Below, in pieces: positions 1 to 9,494 of a stretch of 64,000 nucleotides of DNA. Position numbers and translations under genes: made by a program. Positions within the stretch are counted from its first letter, which is position 1, and every line of letters starts with the position of its first letter. Source of the stretch: Paraburkholderia podalyriae (GTDB lineage: Bacteria > Pseudomonadota > Gammaproteobacteria > Burkholderiales > Burkholderiaceae); assembly GCF_014397785.1 (NCBI RefSeq), contig NZ_VZQQ01000006.1:240359-304358 (forward strand). The letters are read 5' to 3'. The notes below the pieces were generated by a model. The model searched no databases. It worked only from the letters and a program-made list of their open reading frames with translations, and had not been told where the DNA came from.

Positions 1-1
1 C

Positions 2-346
2 AGTTGCGCCGATGCCGCCCGCCCCGCCGCGCCGTACCCGCTGGTGTTGCTGCCGTCGACATGTCAGTTGCAGCGCTTCGTCGTCAAACTGCTCGACGAA
101 CACAAGGTGCCCTACGTGGTGTCGCATTCGGCGTCGGGCGTCGCGGGACTGCAGCTCGCATTGAAGGCCGGGCTCGGCATTTCCTGTCTGAACGAGTCGT
201 CGCTCGGCGGCGGCGTGGTCGCGTGTGCCGCGAACATCGGCTTGCCGCCGCTGCCCGCCATCGAGTTTCATCTGCTGCCGGGGCGTCCGGGCGAAAGCGA
301 ACTGGTCAGCAATGCACGTGATGCGCTCGTGCGGCTCTTCGCGTGA
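2..346 (+). CDS. LysR-family transcriptional regulator, C-terminal part (5' end outside window)
   Basis: The reading frame enters from the left edge and stops at 344-346. The visible 114 residues resemble the end of a LysR effector-binding domain: a short beta strand (YPLVLLPSTC), a helix (QRFVVKLLDEH), then a V..GLQLALKAGLGISCL segment typical of the periplasmic-binding-like fold. The DNA-binding domain lies upstream of the window, so the target is unknown. It precedes a cytochrome oxidase cluster on the same strand after about 300 bases, but nothing here shows that it regulates that cluster. Confidence 0.75.
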   Translation, partial: SCADAARPAAPYPLVLLPSTCQLQRFVVKLLDEHKVPYVVSHSASGVAGLQLALKAGLGISCLNESSLGGGVVACAANIGLPPLPAIEFHLLPGRPGESELVSNARDALVRLFA

Positions 347-648
347 CGCGCACCAGCGCCCGCACCCATGCCCGCCCGCGATTGTCGGATCGCTCGTTGC
401 CTTTGTATTCTCTATTGACGCGTCCGATGAATTGCTGCAGGCTGCTACACGCTACCGCGCGTTTTTCCCGCGCCTCACGCGTCGCTCCTTGCAGCCCGAA
501 AGCCGCCGTCCCAGGCGCATCCAGCGCGGATCATTGTCACAGATCAAGGTTTTGGCCGGACAATTGCATCATCATTGCGCTTCAGTACTTCGCGGTCCCG
601 AGCAAGCCCGTTCCGAATAGCGGTCAATAGTCCCCAACGAGGCCCGGT
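347..648. other. Intergenic region upstream of the ba3 oxidase cluster
   Basis: No convincing gene is seen; the short ORFs here are poor candidates. An FNR-like inverted repeat lies at 534-547 (TTGTC-N4-ATCAA) and is listed separately. The segment probably carries the promoter of the cytochrome cluster, but no clear -35/-10 pair stands out. Confidence 0.4.
534..547. promoter_or_regulatory. Possible FNR/Anr-type site
   Basis: The sequence TTGTC-ACAG-ATCAA has one perfect half and one three-of-five half of the FNR/Anr consensus TTGAT-N4-ATCAA. It sits about 100 bases before the first cytochrome gene of the ba3 oxidase cluster, a plausible place for oxygen control. The match is imperfect and could be chance. 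Confidence 0.25.
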
Positions 649-1374
649 GTGTATCGCAAAACGATCGGCTCCGCGGTTCTGTTCGTGCTGTGCGCGCTTC
701 ACGCGCTATCGAGCGGCGCGGCGTTCGCGGCCACCGACGCGGCCGGCGCGATGCCCCAGTCGATGGACCAGCGCATACGCGCGTGCACGTCGTGTCACGG
801 CGTGCAGGGCCAGGGCCGCAATAACGACTACTTCCCGCGCATCGCCGGCAAACCGGCCGAATATCTGTTCAATCAACTGATCGCCTTTCGCGACGGCGGC
901 CGCACCTATCCGCCGATGGGCTATCTGCTCGCGTTCCTGCCCGACGACTACCTGCGTCAGATCAGCGAGTATTTCGCGGCCCTGCAGCCGCCCTATCCCC
1001 AATCCGACCACGCCGCGCTGCCGCCGAAGCTGCTTGCCGCCGGCGAAAAGCTCGTGATGCATGGCGACCCTGCGCGCGGCATACCGGCGTGCATCGCCTG
1101 TCACGGCGCGCGCATGACCGGCACGCAGCCGGGTATTCCGGGCCTGCTCGGGCTGCATGCGAGCTATATCGCCGGACAGATGGGCACGTGGCGCTCGGGC
1201 ACCCGCCACGCGCTCGCGCCGGACTGCATGCGCACGATCGCGCTCAAGCTGAACGACAACGACATCGCCGCGGTATCGAACTGGCTCGCGCGCCAGCCGC
1301 GTCCCGCCGATCCCCGGCCCGCACCGGCATCCGCCGAGCGGCTGCCCCTCGCTTGCGGGAGCCAACCGCAATGA
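649..1374 (+). CDS. Diheme cytochrome c (c4-like), secreted
   Basis: The 241-residue protein starts at GTG 649. It has an N-terminal signal peptide (hydrophobic core about residues 6-20, AFA cleavage region near residue 27) and two heme-c motifs, CTSCH near residue 46 and CIACH near residue 148, giving a two-domain cytochrome c4 layout. It should act in the periplasm as an electron carrier. Its stop overlaps the next start (ATGA), so it is translationally coupled to the triheme cytochrome. The adjacent ba3 oxidase genes make it a likely electron donor to that oxidase; this is inferred from context only. Confidence 0.85.
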   Translation: MYRKTIGSAVLFVLCALHALSSGAAFAATDAAGAMPQSMDQRIRACTSCHGVQGQGRNNDYFPRIAGKPAEYLFNQLIAFRDGGRTYPPMGYLLAFLPDDYLRQISEYFAALQPPYPQSDHAALPPKLLAAGEKLVMHGDPARGIPACIACHGARMTGTQPGIPGLLGLHASYIAGQMGTWRSGTRHALAPDCMRTIALKLNDNDIAAVSNWLARQPRPADPRPAPASAERLPLACGSQPQ

Positions 1375-2720
1375 AGCCGACACTTCGCCCGCCCGGTTGG
1401 CTGCGCCCGGCAAGCATGGCTAGCGTCCTTGCGATCGGCAGCCTCGCGCTCGCGTTGCTGGTCCTTGCACCGTTCGCGACGACCGCGCGTGCCGCGACCG
1501 TCGCGTCCCAAGGCGCGGAGCCGGCCGCCACCGCAGCGACAGCTGGAGCCGGCCCCGACACCCGCCCGGAGATCGTCAGACGCGGCGAGTACCTCGCGCG
1601 CGCGGGCGACTGCATCGCGTGTCACACCGCGCCGCGCGGGCGGCTGTTCGCCGGTGGCCTCGCGATGGAAACGCCGTTCGGCACGCTGTACTCGCCGAAC
1701 ATCACGCCGGACGCGCAGTACGGCATCGGCACCTGGAGCGAGCAGGCGTTCTTCAACATGATGCGCACGGGCCGCAAGCCGGACGGTGCGCTGATCTATC
1801 CGGCGATGCCGATCGCCCAGTACACGAAGGTCACGCGCGAGGACTCGAACGCGATCTTCGCGTTCCTGAAGACCGTCGAGCCGGTGCGTCAGCCGAACCG
1901 CCCGCACACGCTGCGCTTCCCGTTCAATCAGCGCGATCTGCTATACGGCTGGCGCACGCTGTATTTCCGCGAGGGCGAGTTCCAGCCCGACCCGACCAGA
2001 TCGGTCGAATGGAATCGCGGCGCGTATCTGGTCGAAGGGCTCGGGCACTGCACGATGTGCCACACGCGCATCAACATGCTGGGCGGCTCGTCGCCGCGCG
2101 AGCAGTTCGCGGGCGGGCTGATTCCGGTGCAGAACTGGTACGCGCCGTCGCTGACCTCGGACAAGGACGGCGGCCTCGGCGACTGGAGCATCAAGGACAC
2201 CGTCGATCTGCTGCAAACCGGCATCTCCGATCGCGGCGCCGTCTACGGTCCGATGGCCGAGGTCACCTATCACAGCCTGCAGTATCTGAGCGACGAAGAC
2301 ATCCGCGCGATGGCCGTCTATCTGAAATCGCTGCCGGCCCAGGGCGGCCGCAAGACCGGCCCGAGCGCGACGCCCGACCCGAAGGTGTTCGCGCTCGGCA
2401 AGCAGATCTACGCGGACAAATGCGCGATCTGCCACGGTGACAATGGCGAGGGACAGCTGCCGCATTACCCGCCGCTCGCGGGCAACCAGTCGATCGAAAT
2501 GGACTCGAACGTCAATCCGATCCGGATCGTGCTGAACGGCGGCTTTCCACCCGGCACCAAACACAATCCGCAGCCGTTCGGCATGCCGCCGTTCGGTCAG
2601 GAGCTGAACGACACCGAGGCGGCCGCCGTCGTCACGTTCATCCGCACGGCGTGGGGCAATCACGGCCTGCCGGTCACGGCCCGCGATGTCAACGCGTTGC
2701 GCAAGGCGCCACTGCACTGA
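1371..2720 (+). CDS. Triheme cytochrome c (alcohol/gluconate dehydrogenase cytochrome-subunit type)
   Basis: The 449-residue protein has an N-terminal hydrophobic signal (about residues 17-38) and three CXXCH motifs: CIACH near 81, CTMCH near 227 and CAICH near 351. Three class I heme domains in this spacing are typical of the cytochrome subunit of membrane-bound alcohol, aldehyde or gluconate dehydrogenases. No flavin or quinoprotein dehydrogenase is adjacent; the neighbours are oxidase subunits, so here it probably feeds or shuttles electrons for the ba3 oxidase. The start at ATG 1371 overlaps the upstream stop by four bases. Confidence 0.85.
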   Translation: MKPTLRPPGWLRPASMASVLAIGSLALALLVLAPFATTARAATVASQGAEPAATAATAGAGPDTRPEIVRRGEYLARAGDCIACHTAPRGRLFAGGLAMETPFGTLYSPNITPDAQYGIGTWSEQAFFNMMRTGRKPDGALIYPAMPIAQYTKVTREDSNAIFAFLKTVEPVRQPNRPHTLRFPFNQRDLLYGWRTLYFREGEFQPDPTRSVEWNRGAYLVEGLGHCTMCHTRINMLGGSSPREQFAGGLIPVQNWYAPSLTSDKDGGLGDWSIKDTVDLLQTGISDRGAVYGPMAEVTYHSLQYLSDEDIRAMAVYLKSLPAQGGRKTGPSATPDPKVFALGKQIYADKCAICHGDNGEGQLPHYPPLAGNQSIEMDSNVNPIRIVLNGGFPPGTKHNPQPFGMPPFGQELNDTEAAAVVTFIRTAWGNHGLPVTARDVNALRKAPLH

Positions 2721-2771
2721 GGCGCCGTTCCCAAACGCCGTGCTGAAGCGCCGCATAGGAGATCCATCGAC

Positions 2772-2948
2772 ATGAAAGCGAACGACCCGCACAGCGCCGC
2801 CCCGCCGACCGACCACGAAGTCGAACAGGTCGTCGCGGCCGGTCCGCGCGGCGCGATCGCGCTGGCCGGCGTCGCCACGGTCATCGTGATGTTGATCTGG
2901 TTCTCCTTCTACTTTTTCGCGTTTCTGCCGCGCGGCATCATCCACTGA
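2772..2948 (+). CDS. Small ba3 oxidase subunit (IIa-like), single membrane helix
   Basis: A 58-residue protein with one C-terminal membrane helix (about residues 29-53, rich in V, I, F and ending FLPRGIIH). An AGGAG ribosome site at about 2758-2762 precedes ATG 2772, and the stop is two bases before the subunit II start. Small one-helix proteins at this position are known in ba3-type oxidase operons. The assignment rests on size, topology and position rather than on a strong motif. Confidence 0.7.
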   Translation: MKANDPHSAAPPTDHEVEQVVAAGPRGAIALAGVATVIVMLIWFSFYFFAFLPRGIIH

Positions 2949-2950
2949 CC

Positions 2951-3523
2951 ATGTCGACCGACTCTTCTCATCAACCCGGTAGCGGCCACGCGGTCGCCTT
3001 GCGCGCCGAGCGGCGCTGGGCCATCTACACGGTCGCGCTGATCCTGCTGATGCTCGCCGTGATCGTGTTCTCGGGCGTGCATTGGGCGATGATGCCGCCG
3101 TCGCGCGTCGAGACGATCGATCCGTCGCGCCTGCAGCTTTCCGGCGAATTCGCCGAGGACAATCTCGGCAGCGCGGTGCAGCCGGACGGCTCGGTGATCG
3201 TGCGCTTCATCGCGCAGCAGTACTCGTTCACGCCGCAATGTCTGCTCGTGCCCGCCGATACGCCGATCACGATCCGCACGACCAGCGCCGACGTCGTGCA
3301 CGGCCTGCTCGTCACCGACACCAACATCAATACGATGGTCGTGCCCGGCTACGTCGCGACGCTGAACACGCAGTTCGACCATCCCGCCGATCACGCGATG
3401 CCATGCCACGAATTCTGCGGCTTCGGCCATCAGACGATGTGGGCGCACGTGAAGGTGATCGACAAAGCCGCCTTCTTCGAACAGGCCCGACAATCACGGA
3501 GACTGAGCTGTGTTCCACGCTAA
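2951..3523 (+). CDS. Cytochrome c oxidase subunit II, ba3 type
   Basis: This 190-residue protein has one N-terminal membrane helix (about residues 25-46) followed by a periplasmic cupredoxin domain. The CuA ligands are visible: a His in the VVHGLLV strand and the C-terminal cluster CHEFCGFGHQTM, giving Cys, Glu, Cys, His and Met. One helix rather than two is typical of ba3 subunit II. CuA takes electrons from cytochrome c and passes them to subunit I. The 3' end overlaps the subunit I start by 14 bases, so the two are translationally coupled. Confidence 0.9.
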   Translation: MSTDSSHQPGSGHAVALRAERRWAIYTVALILLMLAVIVFSGVHWAMMPPSRVETIDPSRLQLSGEFAEDNLGSAVQPDGSVIVRFIAQQYSFTPQCLLVPADTPITIRTTSADVVHGLLVTDTNINTMVVPGYVATLNTQFDHPADHAMPCHEFCGFGHQTMWAHVKVIDKAAFFEQARQSRRLSCVPR

Positions 3524-5135
3524 GCGACTCGTACTCGCGCATTTCTGGCTTGCCTTCATCACGTTCGCGATCGCGCTGTGCCTCGGCGCGTGGCAGATGC
3601 TGGTGCGCAGTCCGCTGTTGCCGTGGGTCAGCGATCCCGAGTTGTACTATCGATCGGTGACCGCACACGGCACCGTGATGGCCTACGTGATGCCGACGCT
3701 GGTCGCGATGGGCTTCGGCTACGCGATCGTCGAGCTCGCACTCGCGCAGCGCCTCGTCGGTCTCAAATGGGCATGGGCCGGGTTCTTGATGCTGCTGGTC
3801 GGCGCGGTGATGGCGATGGTGCCGGTCGCGCTCGGCAAGGCATCGGTGCTCTACACGTTCTATCCGCCGATGATCGGCAGTCCGTTCTACTACCTCGGCG
3901 TCGTGCTCGTGGTGGTCGGCTCGTGGATCTGGGTCGCGCTGATGCACGTGAACCTGCGCGTCTGGAAGCGCGCGAATCCGGGCAGGCCCGTGCCGCTCGC
4001 GATGTTCGCGAACGTCGCCGGCGCATATCTGTGGGCGTGGACCGCGGTCGGCGCGGCGCTCGAGATCCTGTTCCAGATCCTGCCGGTCGCACTCGGCTTC
4101 GCCCACACGATCGACGCCGGCCTCGCGCGCGTGCTGTTCTCGTGGACGCTGCACGCGATCGTCTACTTCTGGCTGTTCCCCGCTTACATCGCGTACTACA
4201 CGCTGGTGCCGCGCGCGATCGGCGGACGGATCTACAGCGATTCGATGGCGCGCGTGTCGTTCATCCTGTTCCTCGTGTTCGCGATGCCGATCGGCATCCA
4301 TCACCTGTTCGTCGATCCGCAGGTCGGCGCCGGCTTTAAGTTCCTGCATGCGGTGTTCACCGGCATGGTGTCGGTGCCGACGCTGCTGACCGTGTTCACG
4401 ATCTGCGCGTCGGTGGAAATCGCCGGCCGGCTGCGCGGCGGCAAGGGCGCGCTCGGCTGGCTCACCGCGTTGCCGTGGCGCAATCCGATGATGCTGGTGA
4501 TCGCGTTCTCGTTCGTCATGCTCGGCTTCGGCGGCGCGGGCGGACTCATCAACATGAGCTATCAGCTGAACTCGACCGTGCACAACACGCAGTGGGTGAC
4601 CGGCCACTTCCACCTGATTTTCGGCGGCGCGATCGTCATCATGTACTTTGCGATCGCGTACGAACTGTGGCCGCAGCTGACCGGCCGCGCGCTCGTGTCG
4701 GCGAAACTGTTGCGCACGCAATTGTGGCTGTGGTTCATCGGCATGATGGTGGTCACGATACCGTGGCATTACGTCGGCCTGCTCGGCGCGCCTCGCCGCA
4801 TGGCCTACTACGACTACGGCATGACGGGCATCCAGGACCAGGCGTTCTGGGTCGGCACGTCGGCGATCGGCGGGCTGATCCTCACGGTGTCCGGCCTGCT
4901 GTTCGTCTATATCCTCGCGAAGTCGCAATTCGGACCGGTGGCGGAGCCGCAGACGTTCCGCTTCGCGAGCGCCGCGCACCCGGTCGAGCGCGTGCCCGTC
5001 GCGCTCAACAGCTTTGGCCTATGGGTCGCGCTGATGATCGGGCTCACGGTCGTCAACTACAGCGTGCCGATCGTCCAGTTGCTCAGACTGCCGCAGACGT
5101 CGGTGCCGGCAGTCGTCATCGGAGCACAGCGATGA
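3510..5135 (+). CDS. Cytochrome c oxidase subunit I, ba3 type
   Basis: The 541-residue polytopic protein is the catalytic subunit of a heme-copper oxidase. Visible metal ligands are the low-spin heme His in HGTVMAY (about residue 52), the CuB His-Tyr pair in HAIVYFWLFPAY, the paired CuB histidines in IHHLFVD and the two heme histidines in TGHFHL. The HAIVY form in place of HPEVY is that of B-family (ba3) oxidases. The start is GTG 3510, inside the end of subunit II. The protein reduces O2 to water and pumps protons. Its stop overlaps the start of the following diheme cytochrome. Confidence 0.93.
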   Translation: MFHAKRLVLAHFWLAFITFAIALCLGAWQMLVRSPLLPWVSDPELYYRSVTAHGTVMAYVMPTLVAMGFGYAIVELALAQRLVGLKWAWAGFLMLLVGAVMAMVPVALGKASVLYTFYPPMIGSPFYYLGVVLVVVGSWIWVALMHVNLRVWKRANPGRPVPLAMFANVAGAYLWAWTAVGAALEILFQILPVALGFAHTIDAGLARVLFSWTLHAIVYFWLFPAYIAYYTLVPRAIGGRIYSDSMARVSFILFLVFAMPIGIHHLFVDPQVGAGFKFLHAVFTGMVSVPTLLTVFTICASVEIAGRLRGGKGALGWLTALPWRNPMMLVIAFSFVMLGFGGAGGLINMSYQLNSTVHNTQWVTGHFHLIFGGAIVIMYFAIAYELWPQLTGRALVSAKLLRTQLWLWFIGMMVVTIPWHYVGLLGAPRRMAYYDYGMTGIQDQAFWVGTSAIGGLILTVSGLLFVYILAKSQFGPVAEPQTFRFASAAHPVERVPVALNSFGLWVALMIGLTVVNYSVPIVQLLRLPQTSVPAVVIGAQR

Positions 5136-5938
5136 ACGAAGAACGCATGTTCACGCTGCGCAACCCGTGGTTCGTGTGGGGCGTCGGCGGCACGCTCTCA
5201 ATCGCGATCGTTGCGATCCTGATCGGCTTCGTGTGGCTGCCGTCGGCGAGCAGCGCGTTCCGCGACCTCGGCCTGTGGGCGAGGATTTGCGGCGCCGCCG
5301 GCGTGCCGTCGAGCTGGTACGGCGGCAACGCGACCAGTTGGGTGCCGAGCGACGTCGTCGTGTTGCCGCCTTCGGGCACGATTCAGCCGATGGCGGATGC
5401 GATCGGCCGCGGCGCGACGATCGCGACACAGCACTGCTCGATGTGCCACGGTGTACTCGGCACCGAGCAGGTCACCGCGCCCGCGCTGGCCGGGCAGTAC
5501 GCCGACGTGACCTACAAGGAACTGCGTGACTTCCAGAGCGGCCAGCGGCAAAGCGCGGTCATGAAGCCGATCATCGCAGCACGCAGCGACCAGGATCTGC
5601 ACGATCTGGCGGTCTACTACGCATCGCTCCCGCTCGCCCCAGCGGCCGAGAAAACCCGGGCCGGCGAAGCACCGGATGCGACCGCAATCAGGCTCGTGAT
5701 GCAGGGCGATCCGCAACGCAATATCGCGCCGTGCGCGGCATGTCATGGTCAACTCGATCGCACGGGCGCAGCGCCTTGGCTCGGCGGACAGTCGGCGCTC
5801 TATCTGGCCGCGCAGTTGCACGCGTTCGCCTCGGGCGCGCGGCGCAACGACATCAACGAGCAGATGCGCAATGTCGCGCGGCAGATGACGCCCGAGGAAA
5901 TCGATGCCGTGGCGAGGTATTACGCGGCCATCCAGTAG
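5132..5938 (+). CDS. Membrane-anchored diheme cytochrome c
   Basis: The 268-residue protein has an uncleaved-looking N-terminal helix (about residues 12-35) and two heme-c motifs, CSMCH near residue 102 and CAACH near 201, again a c4-like tandem. ATG 5132 overlaps the stop of oxidase subunit I (ATGA), so it is coupled to the oxidase and probably docks as its immediate electron donor. The gene ends 45 bases from the convergent chemoreceptor gene. Confidence 0.85.
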   Translation: MNEERMFTLRNPWFVWGVGGTLSIAIVAILIGFVWLPSASSAFRDLGLWARICGAAGVPSSWYGGNATSWVPSDVVVLPPSGTIQPMADAIGRGATIATQHCSMCHGVLGTEQVTAPALAGQYADVTYKELRDFQSGQRQSAVMKPIIAARSDQDLHDLAVYYASLPLAPAAEKTRAGEAPDATAIRLVMQGDPQRNIAPCAACHGQLDRTGAAPWLGGQSALYLAAQLHAFASGARRNDINEQMRNVARQMTPEEIDAVARYYAAIQ

Positions 5939-5983
5939 TGGGACAGTGTCAGGTCGCGAGGTGACGCGGCGCGACGGCTCGCG

Positions 5984-7630
5984 TCACGCCGCGACAAGCT
6001 CGCTCTCCACTCTCCGCGCGTCGGCAACGCCGGCCAGCTTCACCGCGGTCGCCGAAGCACCGCCGCGCGACTCGCTGCCAGTCCGGAATACCGCCACCGC
6101 CGCCGACAAGCGCCGCGACTGATCTTCCAGCGAACTCGCCGCCGCGGCCGCCTGCTCGACGAGCGCCGCATTCTGCTGCGTGACCTCGTCCATCTGACTG
6201 ACCGCGAGATTGACCTGGTCGATGCCGGTGCTCTGTTCGAGCGCCGCCGCCGCGATCTCGTTCATGATCGAACTGACGCGCGCGATCGCCACGACGATGT
6301 CGTTCATCGTCGTGCCCGAGCGTTCGACGAGCTGCGAGCCCTGCTCCACGCGCGTGGTCGACGCATCGATCAAGCCCTTGATCTCCTTGGCCGCCGCCGC
6401 GCTGCGCTGCGCGAGCGAGCGCACTTCGCTCGCGACCACCGCGAAGCCGCGTCCCTGCTCGCCCGCGCGCGCCGCCTCGACTGCGGCATTCAGCGCGAGG
6501 ATGTTGGTCTGGAAAGCGATCCCCTCGATCACGCCGACGATGTCGGCAATCCGCCGCGAATCGTCGACGATGCCGTGCATCGTGCCGACCACCTGCTCGG
6601 TCAGTTCGCCGCCCTGCGCGGCCAGCGTCGAGGCGCCCTGCGCGAGCGAGCTCGCCTCTTTCGCGTTGTCGGCCGTCTGCTTGACCGTCGACGTCAACTC
6701 TTCGATGCTCGCGGCCGTTTCCTCCAGCGCCGCGGCCTGCTCCTCGGTGCGCTGCGACAGATCGGCATTGCCGGCCGCGATCTCGCTGACGCCGGTGTCG
6801 ATCGATTCGGTGCCTTGGCGAACCGCGTTGACGGTCGTGATCAGCGATTCCTGCATCCTGCGCAGCGCGGCCGCGAGACGGCCCATTTCGTTGTCGCCGA
6901 GCACTTCGATGCGGCCGCTCAGGTCGCCGTTGGCGATCCGCTGGAACTGCGCGATCGTCGCATCGACCGGCGCGACGATTGCACGCACGAGGACGAAGCG
7001 GGCGAGAAAGCCGCCGACCAGCGACAGCGCAATGCCGATCGCCACCGCCATACTGATCGCGTAGAACAGGTCCTGCGCATCCTGATAGCGCTGCGCGCCG
7101 TGATCGAGCTGCAACTGCTCGAGCGCGAGCATGGCCTTTTCGTACGCGCTGTACAGCGACGGCAGCTTGTGCGCCTGCAATTGCTCGAAGGCGTTGGTGT
7201 CGCTCGACTTGAGCGCGGCGAGCGTCGGTTCTACGCCATCGTGCAGGAAGGTGTCGCGCTTGTGCTGCATGTCGGCGATCAGACGCTGCTCGTCGGCATC
7301 CGTACCCGCGTGGCTCAGATAGTGGGCAAGTCGGTCATCGGAGGATTTGCGGTACTGATCGAGGCGCTGAAGCACGGCGTTCGCGCCGTCCTGATCGTTC
7401 AGCGCGACGAGCGACGCGTACGTCGCGAGCGCCAGACGCAGACGCAACAGCTGGCCAGCGCTGCCTTCGAGGTCGGCGACGGCGGGGGTGTCGATCGTGT
7501 ACATCTGCTGCAGCGACGCATTCGACGAACGCAGCGACAACAATCCCGCGGCCGCGCCGAGCAGCAGCACGATGCCGAAGAACACGATCATCACGGTGAG
7601 GCTGGTGCGAATCGACAGCTTTTTCAACAT
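5984..7630 (-). CDS. Methyl-accepting chemotaxis protein (4HB type)
   Basis: A 548-residue receptor. The start is taken at 7630 because GGAGACC lies just upstream; a longer in-frame extension is not protein-like. It has a first membrane helix (about residues 9-30), a periplasmic four-helix-bundle sensing domain (to about 190), a second helix (about 190-213), a HAMP linker, and a long coiled-coil signalling domain. The hairpin tip motif with [19 protein letters not shown] is clear. It should signal through CheW/CheA; the ligand cannot be read from the sequence. It ends in VESELVAA, without a CheR-binding pentapeptide of the NWETF kind. No che genes are nearby. Confidence 0.92.
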   Translation of the reverse strand: MLKKLSIRTSLTVMIVFFGIVLLLGAAAGLLSLRSSNASLQQMYTIDTPAVADLEGSAGQLLRLRLALATYASLVALNDQDGANAVLQRLDQYRKSSDDRLAHYLSHAGTDADEQRLIADMQHKRDTFLHDGVEPTLAALKSSDTNAFEQLQAHKLPSLYSAYEKAMLALEQLQLDHGAQRYQDAQDLFYAISMAVAIGIALSLVGGFLARFVLVRAIVAPVDATIAQFQRIANGDLSGRIEVLGDNEMGRLAAALRRMQESLITTVNAVRQGTESIDTGVSEIAAGNADLSQRTEEQAAALEETAASIEELTSTVKQTADNAKEASSLAQGASTLAAQGGELTEQVVGTMHGIVDDSRRIADIVGVIEGIAFQTNILALNAAVEAARAGEQGRGFAVVASEVRSLAQRSAAAAKEIKGLIDASTTRVEQGSQLVERSGTTMNDIVVAIARVSSIMNEIAAAALEQSTGIDQVNLAVSQMDEVTQQNAALVEQAAAAASSLEDQSRRLSAAVAVFRTGSESRGGASATAVKLAGVADARRVESELVAA

Positions 7631-7895
7631 CGGACTGGTCTCCTTGGGCTGGCCGGCCGATGGTTCCGTATCGTTCACGATACCCGCACGGCCGCGCAGG
7701 CTGCGCCCACGCCGTTCGGCCCGGTCCGCAACTTGGCTTGAGATTAAGCAAACAGTGCATTGAAGGTCAACGGCAGATGGTCCAAAAACTTTATGGTTGA
7801 TCGCTCGCGCGGCTTGCGCTACATCAATAGATGTCTCGAAGCCCGTTTGCTGAAGCCACCTTCTGTCGAAGCCCCCTCCCGCCCGGAGCGCACGC

Positions 7896-8696
7896 ATGTC
7901 GGAAATCGGTTCGGCCGTACTCGTGTTCGTGCTGCTGCTGATCGCTACCGGCCTCGGCGTTGGAGTGCGGCCGCTGCTGCCGGAGGAGCACAAGGCGCAC
8001 GAGACCGTGCAGCTCGTGCAGCTCGTGATCGGCATGCTGGTGACGTTCGCCGCGCTGGTGCTGGGTTTGATGACCGCATCGGCGAAAGCGGGCTTCGACA
8101 CCGCGTCGAACGATCTGCGCAGCTATGCGGCCGAACTGATCGAATTCGACTCGACGCTGCGCGAACTCGGCAGCGCGGCCGACGAATCGCGGCGCCTGTT
8201 GCGCCAGTACACGGCGGCGGCGATCGCGTCGACGTGGCCGCGGGAACCCGCGCCGAGCGGCGACTATCCGCGCGACCTCGGCGCACCGGACAATCCGGAG
8301 CAACTGGAAAACGTGCGGCTCGGCGACATGCTGAGCACGGTGGGACGCGAGTTGCGACAACTGCGAGCGCACGATTCGTTGCAGGAACGCGCGCTCGATG
8401 ACGCGTTGACGCAGTACCGGCGCGTCGTCGATGCACGCTGGAAAATCATCGAGGAAGCGCACAGCTCGATTTCGCAGCCGTTCTTCAAGACGCTGACGTT
8501 CTGGCTATGCGTGATTTTTCTGAGTTTTGGGTTGATCGCGCCGCGTAATGCGTTGGCGCTGGTGACGATAACGCTGGGGGCGGTGTCGATTGCTTCAGCG
8601 ATTTATGTGATCGTCGATCTGGACACGCCGTTTACCGGGCCGATCGTGGTTTCGAGCCTGCCGTTGCGGGATACGTTGGAGCATTTAAGGCGGTGA
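7896..8696 (+). CDS. DUF4239-like membrane protein, function unknown
   Basis: The 266-residue protein has membrane segments at about residues 5-27, 45-68 and a C-terminal pair (about 205-250), with a long soluble helical middle region. This layout and the conserved start (membrane helix, then [14 protein letters not shown]) fit the DUF4239 family, whose function is not known. It is divergent from the chemoreceptor and convergent with ssb, so it is probably monocistronic. Confidence 0.7.
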   Translation: MSEIGSAVLVFVLLLIATGLGVGVRPLLPEEHKAHETVQLVQLVIGMLVTFAALVLGLMTASAKAGFDTASNDLRSYAAELIEFDSTLRELGSAADESRRLLRQYTAAAIASTWPREPAPSGDYPRDLGAPDNPEQLENVRLGDMLSTVGRELRQLRAHDSLQERALDDALTQYRRVVDARWKIIEEAHSSISQPFFKTLTFWLCVIFLSFGLIAPRNALALVTITLGAVSIASAIYVIVDLDTPFTGPIVVSSLPLRDTLEHLRR

Positions 8697-8748
8697 GTTT
8701 CCGAGGGAATGCTCGGCGCGGATGACGTAAAAAATGTCTGGAAACAGA

Positions 8749-8779
8749 GAGGCCCGCTTTCCTCACGAAAGCGGGCCTC
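8749..8779. terminator. Bidirectional hairpin between DUF4239 gene and ssb
   Basis: A perfect 13-bp stem (8749-8761 with 8767-8779) closes a five-base loop between two convergent genes. An A-rich stretch at 8729-8734 gives a weak U tract for the leftward ssb transcript. Confidence 0.75.
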
Positions 8780-8805
8780 AATCAGCAAAAAACAACGAGG
8801 GGGTT

Positions 8806-9348
8806 TTAGAACGGAATATCGTCATCCATCTCATCGAAACCGCCGCCGGCCGGCGCGCTCGGACGGCTCGCGCCGCCACCGCCACCGCCACTGCCACTGC
8901 CGCCACGCGAGCCGCCGCCCGACGACATCGCGCGGCCACCACCGCCACCGCTACGCTCCGACGGCTCGCCGCGGCTATAACCGCCTTCATCGCCGCCACC
9001 CATCGACGCGCCGCCACGGCCGCCGAGCATTTGCATCTGCTCCGCGACGATCTCGGTCGAGTAACGATCGGTGCCGTCCTGGGCCTGCCACTTGCGCGTG
9101 CGGATGCGCCCTTCGAGGTACACCGACGAGCCCTTCTTCAGATATTCCGCCACGATTTCCGCGAGGCGGCCGAAGAACGCGACGCGGTGCCACTCGGTGG
9201 CTTCCTTCATCTCGCCCGACGCCTTGTCCTTGTAGCGGTCCGTCGTCGCAAGGCGGATGTTCGCCACTGCGTCGCCGCTCGGAAGATAGCGGACTTCCGG
9301 ATCGGCGCCGAGGTTGCCGACTAGAATGACCTTGTTCACGGATGCCAT
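8806..9348 (-). CDS. ssb: Single-stranded DNA-binding protein
   Basis: A 180-residue SSB. The N-terminal OB fold (residues 1-110) begins [20 protein letters not shown] and contains the [13 protein letters not shown] strand. It is followed by a Gly/Ser-rich disordered linker and the acidic tip DDDIPF that recruits replication and repair partners. Length matches the family. It lies near uvrA with one MFS gene between; ssb and uvrA are also neighbours in Escherichia coli. Confidence 0.97.
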   Translation of the reverse strand: MASVNKVILVGNLGADPEVRYLPSGDAVANIRLATTDRYKDKASGEMKEATEWHRVAFFGRLAEIVAEYLKKGSSVYLEGRIRTRKWQAQDGTDRYSTEIVAEQMQMLGGRGGASMGGGDEGGYSRGEPSERSGGGGGRAMSSGGGSRGGSGSGGGGGGASRPSAPAGGGFDEMDDDIPF

Positions 9349-9494
9349 GAATTTCTCCTGTTGATTCCTGTTGCAGGCGGCGCGGCACTACGCGGTTCGC
9401 GTCTCACGGCCGGCAGGCCCGAGACCAGAAGAGCGCCTCTGCCCGCCGCCGGGTGAGTTCTGGATGATTCGGGAGATGCCCCGAGTACGCTGTG

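Noticed and set aside
3327..4979. Very long antisense reading frame opposite the ba3 oxidase genes
   Set aside because: It is antisense to a well-supported oxidase subunit and is Arg/His/Asp-rich with no recognisable domain, as expected from high-GC third-position bias.
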